Below the pieces are notes generated by a model, which saw nothing but the letters and a program-made list of their open reading frames with translations, was not told the DNA's origin and ran no database searches. DNA of 12,407 nt, taken from NCBI GenBank assembly GCA_946886075.1, contig CAMPHR010000059.1, forward strand, positions 1 to 12,407, in the 5' to 3' direction. Origin of the DNA: an uncultured Novosphingobium sp. (GTDB taxonomy: Bacteria; Pseudomonadota; Alphaproteobacteria; Sphingomonadales; Sphingomonadaceae). Positions within the stretch are counted from its first letter, which is position 1. Every line of letters starts with the position of its first letter. This document shows positions 6,135 through 12,407 of this stretch, piece by piece. The translations under genes and the position numbers were made by a program.

Positions 6135-6198
6135 GATGAACTGATCGGAGCGAAAGATGAACTGTGTTCCGCACCACCAAGATGAACAGCCATTCATC
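6135..6198. promoter_or_regulatory. GATGAAC repeat array with one inverted pair
   Basis: GATGAAC occurs three times in the same direction at 6135-6141, 6156-6162 and 6181-6187 (steps of 21 and 25 bp). The third copy forms an inverted pair with TTCATC at 6193-6198, centre 6 nt. The first two extend to GATGAACTG. The array sits in the 168-bp gene-free stretch between the DUF4169 gene end (6246) and the ATG of the Ala/Pro-rich protein (6077). The spacing near two helical turns suggests repeated binding of one regulator. Nothing else is evident in this gap: no terminator after DUF4169 and no small gene. Confidence 0.45.
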
Positions 6199-6245
6199 TA
6201 ATTTAACCTTAACGTCGCTTGCCGACTGCTTACACCCCCAGAAAG

Positions 6246-6440
6246 CTATTCAACCGCATCGGTGTCGCCCTCGCGCCTGCTTCCATCCAGAAGCCTATCC
6301 GCCCGCGCCTCCTCGATCCGCCGCACCTCGCGGTCAGCCTTCGTCTGGCCAAATTTCGCCCGATTGGCAGCAGCCACCTGCTCCTTTTCCCGCCGCACCT
6401 TCGCCTTGCGCGCCTGGCGCAGATTGATGATGTCGCCCAT
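6246..6440 (-). CDS. DUF4169 family small protein
   Basis: This 64-aa, highly charged protein begins MGDIINLRQARKAKVRREKE and continues with AAANRAKFGQTKAD, the pattern I know from the alphaproteobacterial DUF4169 family of unknown function. It is predicted to be almost entirely helical, with no membrane segment or cysteine. A strong GGAGGTAAAGG Shine-Dalgarno sequence precedes the ATG. It begins 18 bp after the acyltransferase stop, so it is probably co-transcribed with it, although a functional link is not implied. Confidence 0.85.
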   Translation of the reverse strand: MGDIINLRQARKAKVRREKEQVAAANRAKFGQTKADREVRRIEEARADRLLDGSRREGDTDAVE

Positions 6441-6458
6441 CCTTTACCTCCCTCCGCC

Positions 6459-7616
6459 TCAGGTCAAAGCCCGTCCGGCACGCCCCTCCCGCTTGCTGAG
6501 CGGCTTCCCGTTAAACAGGAACGACATGACCGGCCACGGCGCAATAAAGTAGCGATGCACCAGATAGGGGATCAGGAAGCCAGCCGCGACGATAATCCCA
6601 TATTCCGCGAAGATATTCATATTGATCGGAAGAAATGCGATCCCCGCCACCATCACGATCGGATGGTGCAGCAAATATAAGGAATAGCTGGGCTCCGAAA
6701 GATGCCGGGTCAGCACATTGGGCCCGCGCAGATATTTATAGGCAAAGGCGATCAGCGTCTGCGAAATACAGATCGCGGCGATCGGCAAGGAAATGTCACG
6801 GATAGGCTTGCCGGGAAAACCGTCGGAATGCTGGAAAATCGTGACCAGCACATAAGTGAGCAGCGCAGCGCCCATCGACCATGTGTTGAGTTGCAGAAAG
6901 CGATCGCGAAATCCTCGATCCCAGAACAGCTTGGCGCCCAGAAGAAAAGGCACGAGGTAGAACATGTTCTTCTGCAGATCGATCAGGCCCCACATCAGGA
7001 ACAGTTCGCTCTTCAGCAGCTTGGGAAGGTTCCGCGCCAATATGAACAGCAGCAGGTTCGCCGCCACCAGCAAGAGGATCGAACGGCGATATGCACCTTT
7101 CCACACAAATGGCCTCGTTCCAAAGCGCGCGACGATCAGGCCCAGCGCCAATGACTGAAAGATCAGGCATGGAATGAACCACAGGTGGAATATGTTGATC
7201 CTGCCCCGATCCGCCAGATAGGCCGCCCAATAGGACCAAAAGTCGCCATTCCCCTCCAGATTGGCGGCGATCACCATTTGCCAGACCTGGACCGTCAACA
7301 ACGACACGACAAGCGGCACCAGCAGGCGCGATATGCGGCTCCTGCCCCAGTCGCGCAGTCCCCGATTGTCGATGACGTGCGCTGAAAAAAATCCCGCCAC
7401 GATGAAGAAGGCGCTCATGCAAAAGCTTCTTTGAAGCGTGATGATGAGGTCGAACAGCCAGCTATTCTGTGCCGAATGAACCCACCAATCCTTCTGCGTC
7501 TCGTAAATATGGGCAGCATGGTAGGGAATGATGAGCAGCATGCACAATGTGCGGACGCTATCGAGGAAATAGAGCCTCATCGTGTCGGGCGCGGCGGGTA
7601 CGTCAGCAGCTTGCAT
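6459..7616 (-). CDS. Acyltransferase-3 family membrane protein, OpgC-like
   Basis: This 385-aa integral membrane protein has about ten hydrophobic spans. Family marks of acyltransferase 3 (PF01757) are present: LDSVRTLCML with Arg22, IIPYHAAHIY with the conserved His33, FFIVAGFFSA at 70-79, and HLWFI at 144-148. The FHLWFI segment and overall layout most resemble OpgC/MdoC, which adds succinyl groups to periplasmic glucans, so an O-acyl or succinyl transfer to an exported glycan is plausible; the acceptor is not known. The N-terminal 12 residues before Met13 are weakly supported, and no Shine-Dalgarno sequence is evident before either start. It is divergent from the glycerophosphotransferase-like gene and leads into the DUF4169 gene. 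Confidence 0.88.
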   Translation of the reverse strand: MQAADVPAAPDTMRLYFLDSVRTLCMLLIIPYHAAHIYETQKDWWVHSAQNSWLFDLIITLQRSFCMSAFFIVAGFFSAHVIDNRGLRDWGRSRISRLLVPLVVSLLTVQVWQMVIAANLEGNGDFWSYWAAYLADRGRINIFHLWFIPCLIFQSLALGLIVARFGTRPFVWKGAYRRSILLLVAANLLLFILARNLPKLLKSELFLMWGLIDLQKNMFYLVPFLLGAKLFWDRGFRDRFLQLNTWSMGAALLTYVLVTIFQHSDGFPGKPIRDISLPIAAICISQTLIAFAYKYLRGPNVLTRHLSEPSYSLYLLHHPIVMVAGIAFLPINMNIFAEYGIIVAAGFLIPYLVHRYFIAPWPVMSFLFNGKPLSKREGRAGRALT

Positions 7617-7797
7617 GCATTGGGTCCAACTGCCCCGGACCAGCAGCCTGTGGACAATCGCGGTGTCGCACCGTCATCCCGCTTGCTCCCCGAAAGGCGT
7701 CGTGCTGCTATTGGGAAGCGCGCCGCCAATCAAGACACAAGACCCTCGCTTCATCCGGCCGATCCACCAGCTACGCCCATCTTTGACGGGAGGCCGC
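7617..7797. other. Divergent intergenic region between acyltransferase and glycerophosphotransferase-like gene
   Basis: This 181-bp gap must hold the promoters of both flanking genes. TTGACG at 7783-7788 followed by GATATT at 7804-7809 (15-bp spacing) could serve the rightward gene and would place the transcript start close to the ATG at 7819. An ATTGG/CCAAT inverted pair (7710-7714, 7726-7730) is the only dyad seen. No convincing leftward promoter was found and no gene is supported. Confidence 0.35.
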
Positions 7798-9051
7798 TTG
7801 GCCGATATTGGCAAGACCATGCGAGCGTCACCGCCAGAGGATCGGATACCGCCCCGATCTCTCCTTTTCCTGTTCAATCATGATGCGACGCATCAACTGG
7901 CGCATACCGCTGGCATATTGAAGATGCTGGCGCTCAGGGACGTCGATCGACCGCTGGTCTGTGCCTATGGCAACAGCGCAATCGCGAAAGGCGTGCGATC
8001 GATGATCGGGGAAGAGGCGGCAAAGCGCATCCTGTGGTTCGACCTCAGCCTTCCCCGGCCTGGGCTCCTGACGCGGCTGATCAACCGGGTCGCTCCGGCC
8101 GAACGGCTAAAGCGCCTCACTTATCATGCGACCGAGCTGCGCAACGCGGCGCTCATCGTCAGTCCGGAACGCACATGCCTCCATCTCAAGCGGCGATGGC
8201 AGGGCGACGGGCCGCAGTTCATCTTCGTGCCGCACGGAGCCGGTGACCGCTCCGTCACCTATCATCCCGACATGACCGGCTTCGACGCCATGCTGGTTTC
8301 AGGACGCAAGGTCGCGGACGAAATGATCCGCCACGGCCTGGCCTCGCCCGAGAGCGTAGCGATCATCGGCTATCCCAAGTTCGACCTGATCGACCGCCAG
8401 GCCACCCGTTCATTCTTCGCCAATGACCGGCCGACCTTCCTCTACAATCCCCATTTCGATCCGCATTTATCGAGTTGGTACGATCATGGCCCGGCGCTGA
8501 TCGACTGGTTCGCCTCTGGCGAAGGGCAGGCCTATAATCTGGTGTTCGCGCCCCACATCATGCTGTTTCGGAAGAAGCTGCATATCTCGCCGGAATATCG
8601 GATGGCGCGGCGGCGGCCTGATCTCAACCCCAACTGGCAGCAGTGCCCGAACATCCGGATCGACGTCGACAGCCAGGCGCTGACCGACATGAGCTACACG
8701 CTGTCGGCAGACGCCTATATCGGCGATGTCAGCAGCCAGATCTACGAATTCCTTATCCGGCCGCGCCCGGCCTTCTTCATCGACACGCACAGCAATCCTG
8801 ATGACGACGCGCCGCCCTACCTCTCATGGAGTGCGGGCGATGTCGTCCGCTCGGCACCAGCCTTATTCCCCCTGCTGCCCGACTTCGAAGCGCGCGGCCG
8901 TCTCTATCAGGCGCGGCAGGAGGAAATCTTCGACTACACCATGTCGCACTGCCACCGCCCCTCGTCGGAACGAGGCGCGGACGCGATCCTGTCCTGGCTG
9001 ACGAGGGGCTATTTCGCCCCTGATGAAGCAGCCTCAGCCAATCGCGCATAG
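7798..9051 (+). CDS. CDP-glycerol glycerophosphotransferase-like (TagB/TagF family) protein
   Basis: This 417-aa protein resembles the Glyphos_transf family (PF04464), which transfers glycerol-phosphate or a similar polyol-phosphate from a CDP donor onto a glycan or lipid-linked acceptor at the cytoplasmic face. Landmarks by this start: FLFNHDATHQLAHTAG near 25-40, VPHGAGDRS with the His-Gly pair at 146-147, NPHFDPH at 217-223, APH at 251-253, and the signature YIGDVSSQIYEFL at 307-319. There is no membrane span. The start is uncertain. TTG at 7798 is preceded by GGGAGG at 4-nt spacing; ATG at 7819 lacks an SD but could be leaderless; the open frame runs back to 7582 without coding character. 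It is divergent from the acyltransferase, suggesting joint decoration of a surface polymer. Its 3' end overlaps the convergent membrane protein gene by 43 bp. Confidence 0.82.
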   Translation: MADIGKTMRASPPEDRIPPRSLLFLFNHDATHQLAHTAGILKMLALRDVDRPLVCAYGNSAIAKGVRSMIGEEAAKRILWFDLSLPRPGLLTRLINRVAPAERLKRLTYHATELRNAALIVSPERTCLHLKRRWQGDGPQFIFVPHGAGDRSVTYHPDMTGFDAMLVSGRKVADEMIRHGLASPESVAIIGYPKFDLIDRQATRSFFANDRPTFLYNPHFDPHLSSWYDHGPALIDWFASGEGQAYNLVFAPHIMLFRKKLHISPEYRMARRRPDLNPNWQQCPNIRIDVDSQALTDMSYTLSADAYIGDVSSQIYEFLIRPRPAFFIDTHSNPDDDAPPYLSWSAGDVVRSAPALFPLLPDFEARGRLYQARQEEIFDYTMSHCHRPSSERGADAILSWLTRGYFAPDEAASANRA

Positions 9052-10700
9052 CAGCCCGTGAAGATCAGCACGGAATATCTGGTTTCCACGATGCGGCAGG
9101 ATGCCGCACGGAGCTTGGCCAGTTGGCCCTTGGACGGCGCAATTCGATGAGGCGGCGCCATGGTCCGCAGGTACCTGCCCGGCACCACGCCGGTCCCCAG
9201 GAATTTGCGGTCAAACACCAGCAGGTCGATCCTGTAGCGTCGGATCGCGGCGACCGCCGCAGGGCTGGTCAACTCACCTATCTGCAACGACGCGCGCAGC
9301 CCGTCGCTGTTTTTCCGGTGATATTGCCGGTGATAGGGGATGTCATGTTCAGTCGTGGCAAGCACGCCGCGTCCGGTGGCTGCCGGCACGAAATCAAGGT
9401 CGCTTTCGATCCCCGCGATCCGGATAGCTGGCGACAACCCGCCTATGAAGCCGATCAAGGCACCATCGCGCGGACGGGCGAGCGTCGTCTTCGGCGTTGC
9501 ATAGGCGGCTAGAGCCAACAGCAGGCACAATGCGGCGATGGCGACGAACACCCCTCGGCCTGATTTCTTCAGCCGCTCCCAGCCCTGACCCGCGAGTATG
9601 CCGAAGGCCAGGCTGCCCATGATCAGCAGTACCGGCTGGCTATAGCGAGCCGGAAGGTGAACCTTGAAGGCGATCGCGGCGGCGATCAGGTAGCAGATGA
9701 TCGCCGATACGAGGCTATACGGGAATAATTGCCAACGGGCGGCATCCTTGCCAGCGGCCGTTTCGGCTTGGCCCCTGCCCCGCGTCTGCCAGAACCACAG
9801 CAGCAGCATCGGCACGATGGTGAGGCAAAGGTTGATCAGCAGGCGTGGGTCAGCGTTGCCGCGGCAGTTCACGACGCTCGGCAAGAACCCGATACGGCGG
9901 GAACATAGCCAGGCGATGTCGCCATGGGGCCCGGTGATGCTGCTCCGCCCATCATAGAGCATCATGCTGAAGACGCCGCGCGCCTCGCTCATCGTCAGCG
10001 TCGGACCCCATATGTCCAGCCCGGATTTGAACAGAAGCGCTGGTAGCACCACACAGGCCGCTGCCAGAGCGGTCAAGCCGACCCTTCCGCCAGTCAGGCC
10101 AAGCCGAAGCGGCGGCTTCCATTGCAACAGGTGCAGCGTGAACAGGCCAAGACAGGTTATCGCAGGCGCGGGATAGACAACGCCTAGCATCAGCAGCCCA
10201 AGGACAGCCAGGCCGTTCCTCCCCGCCGCCATGCCATGGATGGCGAACAGCATCAGCGGCAGGGCAAAGGCGCGCGGCGTGCCTGAAAAAATGGAGTCCG
10301 TGTGCAGCGCTGTTGCGATGATGCACAATGCCCCGCCAAATTGTGCGGCCCGTTCACGTGCGAACACACCGCTGAGCTTCCAAGCCAGCACAGCACTCAG
10401 CGGCAGCAGCAGGAGCGGCAGCAGCTTGGACAGCAGGATCGGCGGCATCCCTACCGCGACGGCGGCATAGAGCAGCGCCCGGTAGAAGGGCGGGGCGGTT
10501 TGCTGCCAATAATCGGCCATGAAGTTGCCGGGCATCGCCTGCGGATCGGCGATGCGGGACGTCCACGCCAGGAATTGCCGCGCGTCATCGGCTATGACCC
10601 ACTGCGCATCGGTCAGGAAGGCCGCGCGCGCATAGATCAGCATGGCGAGGGCGACCAGCAGCGCGAATATCGCTGCCAACGGATTGATCCTGCTCGTCAT
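9009..10700 (-). CDS. Multispanning GT-C-like membrane protein
   Basis: This 563-aa protein has roughly ten or more hydrophobic spans up to about residue 400, then a soluble C-terminal domain of about 160 residues (from FIGGLSPAIR to the end). A first span (8-28) is followed by a loop with an acidic pair, VIADDARQF (Asp38/Asp39), the position where GT-C glycosyltransferases keep their catalytic acidic residue. The C-terminal portion has the look of other uncharacterised polysaccharide-region membrane proteins (AAIRRYRIDLLVFDRKFLG). I therefore suggest, without certainty, a polyprenyl-phosphate-sugar-dependent glycosyltransferase or a polymer-export partner. The start is ATG at 10700, in an ATGA overlap with the upstream flippase-like gene; a much longer open frame in the same register runs through that gene and is not real. 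Its stop lies within the convergent gene. Confidence 0.75.
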   Translation of the reverse strand: MTSRINPLAAIFALLVALAMLIYARAAFLTDAQWVIADDARQFLAWTSRIADPQAMPGNFMADYWQQTAPPFYRALLYAAVAVGMPPILLSKLLPLLLLPLSAVLAWKLSGVFARERAAQFGGALCIIATALHTDSIFSGTPRAFALPLMLFAIHGMAAGRNGLAVLGLLMLGVVYPAPAITCLGLFTLHLLQWKPPLRLGLTGGRVGLTALAAACVVLPALLFKSGLDIWGPTLTMSEARGVFSMMLYDGRSSITGPHGDIAWLCSRRIGFLPSVVNCRGNADPRLLINLCLTIVPMLLLWFWQTRGRGQAETAAGKDAARWQLFPYSLVSAIICYLIAAAIAFKVHLPARYSQPVLLIMGSLAFGILAGQGWERLKKSGRGVFVAIAALCLLLALAAYATPKTTLARPRDGALIGFIGGLSPAIRIAGIESDLDFVPAATGRGVLATTEHDIPYHRQYHRKNSDGLRASLQIGELTSPAAVAAIRRYRIDLLVFDRKFLGTGVVPGRYLRTMAPPHRIAPSKGQLAKLRAASCRIVETRYSVLIFTGCYARLAEAASSGAK

Positions 10701-11638
10701 TTTGTGGCCAATGATCCTTGTCGTGCCCAATAGTCGCGGACGAATGGCGCCCCAGCGATTGCGGGCAGCAAATATCTCGACGTCGCCAGCACGCCGACCG
10801 CGGCGCCCGCCGCCGGTGAAAGCCATTGCGCGTAGAAGTGGATGATCGCCGCGTCCCGGCTGCCAATGCCCGCCATGGTGAGCGGCAACAGCCCGGCGAG
10901 GATCGACAATGTCGCGAACGCCAGATTGTCGAGCAGCGGAACATCGGCATGCACCGCCTTGGTGAACAGCCAGAACTGCCCAAGATGTCCAGCCCAGATG
11001 GCAATCGAAAACAGCACGGTCGCCCAGGCGCGCGCGCGGAGTGACCAGAACCAGTCCGCCATCACCGACCATTCCTGCATGAACCCGTCCAGCCGCGCCG
11101 CGATCTTGCCTGGCATGAACCCGATCGCCCAGATCAGCGGCCGCCGCGCCATGCTGAACGGCGCCATCAGCAGCGCGAGCAGCAGAAACAGCCCCGCGAC
11201 CGCCAGCGTGAACAGCCACAGCAGCCAGTCCGATCCCGCCGTCCATATAAGCGCGAACGTGCCCCAAAGGAGCAGCGCGGCCATGTCCATCATCTTCTCG
11301 AACACGACCAGCGACACGGCGCGCTCAGCTGGAAAGCCATATTTCTGCGCCAGCACCCAACCCTTGGCGATGTCGCCCATCTTGGACGGCAGCACCGCGT
11401 TCAGCGTGGATGCCGACAGGATCAGCCGCAGGCATGCGCCAAAGGGGATCGGCGACCGGCTCAGCATGGCAAAGCGCAGCGCCGTCGCCAGCGTCAGCGG
11501 CACTGCGGCGAACAGGCTCGTCGCCAGCCAGAAGCGGTTCGAATGGCGGAACACATCGATCACCCGGCCCGCATCGACCGACGCCCAGATCACCGCCAGA
11601 ATGATGAAGCTGACAGCAACACTCAGCAACTTGCGCAT
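10697..11638 (-). CDS. Flippase-like / LPG synthase TM-domain membrane protein
   Basis: This 313-aa integral membrane protein has about eight spans and matches the lysylphosphatidylglycerol synthase TM / UPF0104 family (PF03706), whose members move lipids or lipid-linked sugars across the membrane. The hallmark region is visible: LNAVLPSKMGDIAKGW (79-94), GFPAERAVSLVVFEKMMD (101-118), and a C-terminal MAGIGSRDAAI. The soluble aminoacyl transferase domain of MprF is absent, so it is not a full MprF. The start is ATG at 11638, overlapping the upstream gene's TGA by one base (TGATG); AAGGGA lies about 10 bases upstream. The open frame extends a further 62 codons upstream but inside the neighbouring gene with no coding character. 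Overlaps on both sides mean tight translational coupling in a three-gene operon. Confidence 0.85.
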   Translation of the reverse strand: MRKLLSVAVSFIILAVIWASVDAGRVIDVFRHSNRFWLATSLFAAVPLTLATALRFAMLSRSPIPFGACLRLILSASTLNAVLPSKMGDIAKGWVLAQKYGFPAERAVSLVVFEKMMDMAALLLWGTFALIWTAGSDWLLWLFTLAVAGLFLLLALLMAPFSMARRPLIWAIGFMPGKIAARLDGFMQEWSVMADWFWSLRARAWATVLFSIAIWAGHLGQFWLFTKAVHADVPLLDNLAFATLSILAGLLPLTMAGIGSRDAAIIHFYAQWLSPAAGAAVGVLATSRYLLPAIAGAPFVRDYWARQGSLATK

Positions 11639-12407
11639 CAGCTTGCGGTCCCTTGGTGCGGAACCCGCCGCTCGATCACCAAGGGCTCGCCAGCGCCCAG
11701 TCCACGAACCAGATGCGTGAGGTCGTTCCACGGCTGCAAATGGTTCGCCTGCCAGACCCGCGCCATGATGGTGGTCGATGAGGTCTGGAAGCCTCCGATG
11801 CCCACCGAAGCGACATCCTGCCACCCCTCATCGGCAAAAATCTCGTCCCGGATCACGACGTCCTCACCCTCCCAGCGCAGGCTCCGCTTAAAGCGAAAAG
11901 GCGCGTCCTTGCGCCCGGTCACCAGGATTTTCTGCAGCAATCGGCGCACAAGGTCCGGGAAGAAGCGGCCAAGGCTCACCATCATGCAGCGCAGGATCAC
12001 CGACTTGACCGGCGTCAACAGCGTGGATTTCGCCCACGCCATCCTGCCCGCAACGTCGAACCCGCCCTCGTCCCGCCGCACATCATAATCGCCCGGCAAA
12101 TGCTGCACCGCCGCCCTGCCAGCCTGCGTTCCTATCGCCACTCCACTGTCGGCGAGGCTCAGCCTATCGCCGGCGAAAAGCTGGAACGCACCGCCCTGCC
12201 GCAATCCCGCATACAGCGCCTGCCCGCCACGCTGCTCGACAACCAGCCCCGCGCCCGGAAACCACGCGTCCGCGTCGGTAGCGGGCAACGCCTGGACCCG
12301 CTCAGCCCGCCATTCGGACCAGCAAAGCAGCCAGCTCCACACATGATGCCCGATGATATGATCGTCGGAATAGCAGGGTGGCCCGTCTCGCTCGAACAGC
12401 GCCAGCG
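11638..12407 (-). CDS. Unrecognised protein, C-terminal part (N-terminus beyond window)
   Basis: The reading frame stays open to the right window edge, giving 255 visible residues; the internal GTG at 12342 is not a credible start because coding continues upstream through LFERDGPPCYSDDHIIGHH. The visible part is soluble, with no clear membrane span, and predicted to be mostly beta strands (many short alternating segments such as ALYAGLRQGGAFQLFAGDRL, DVVIRDEIF) with one helical stretch in the middle. I do not recognise it firmly. It recalls the beta-sandwich end of heparinase II/III-like or other (alpha/alpha) toroid polysaccharide-acting proteins, which would suit the flippase-like and GT-C-like genes coupled downstream, but no catalytic residue can be named from this fragment. 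The TGA overlaps the next gene's ATG by one base. Confidence 0.65.
   Translation of the reverse strand, partial: LALFERDGPPCYSDDHIIGHHVWSWLLCWSEWRAERVQALPATDADAWFPGAGLVVEQRGGQALYAGLRQGGAFQLFAGDRLSLADSGVAIGTQAGRAAVQHLPGDYDVRRDEGGFDVAGRMAWAKSTLLTPVKSVILRCMMVSLGRFFPDLVRRLLQKILVTGRKDAPFRFKRSLRWEGEDVVIRDEIFADEGWQDVASVGIGGFQTSSTTIMARVWQANHLQPWNDLTHLVRGLGAGEPLVIERRVPHQGTAS

Noticed and set aside
6203..6213. Possible CtrA box (two TTAA motifs)
   Set aside because: The TTAA halves are only 2 bp apart, not the 7 bp expected for CtrA.
10701..11267. N-terminal extension of the GT-C-like protein to 752 residues
   Set aside because: It runs out of frame through the flippase-like gene and is low-complexity; the ATGA overlap at 10697-10700 gives a natural start.
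10842..11720. 292-codon plus-strand open frame opposite the flippase-like gene
   Set aside because: Antisense shadow of a well-supported membrane protein and its upstream neighbour.
11639..11824. 62-codon N-terminal extension of the flippase-like protein
   Set aside because: It lies inside the upstream gene in another frame and lacks membrane character; the TGATG junction gives a better start.
1..12407. tRNA, rRNA, CRISPR, insertion sequence, prophage or integration site
   Set aside because: No cloverleaf, spaced repeat array, transposase, integrase or terminal repeat was found; coding sequence fills almost all of the window.

Overview
The window looks like chromosomal DNA of a GC-rich alphaproteobacterium, most likely a sphingomonad (Sphingobium/Sphingomonas type). 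This is inferred from codon use, the style of the EF-hand and Ala/Pro-rich exported proteins, and the small DUF4169 protein; nothing in the sequence names the species. Eleven genes are supported, ten of them on the minus strand. I see no rRNA, tRNA, CRISPR array, insertion sequence or phage gene.

Left part (1-2970). A REP-like palindrome at the left edge follows a three-gene unit read right to left: an exported EF-hand protein, an OmpR-family response regulator and its membrane histidine kinase. The kinase overlaps the regulator by 4 nt. A strong hairpin separates the EF-hand gene from the regulator. Two 11-bp direct repeats, 20 bp apart, lie upstream of the EF-hand gene and are good candidates for the regulator's own binding site.

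Middle (2970-6077). A small soluble PAS-MCP signalling protein has a clear promoter with a palindrome in its spacer. Its mRNA leader folds so that both the Shine-Dalgarno sequence and the GTG start are paired. Next come argG (argininosuccinate synthase), with a hairpin over its stop codon and a 16-bp perfect palindrome in its leader, and an Ala/Pro-rich single-span membrane protein of unknown role. Between that gene and the next lies an array of GATGAAC repeats.

Right part (6246-12407). This reads as a cell-envelope glycan or glycolipid region. An OpgC/acyltransferase-3 type membrane protein, followed by a DUF4169 protein, is divergent from a TagB/TagF-like glycerophosphotransferase. Convergent with the latter (43-bp overlap) is a tightly overlapping minus-strand operon: an unrecognised protein cut by the window edge, a flippase-like LPG-synthase-TM protein, and a multispanning GT-C-like membrane protein. 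Together these could build, move and decorate a surface polymer with acyl and phospho-polyol groups, but no substrate can be read from the sequence.

The strongest regulatory signals are the SD/start-masking hairpin of the PAS-MCP gene, the palindrome in its promoter, the direct repeats ahead of the EF-hand/two-component operon, and the GATGAAC array.
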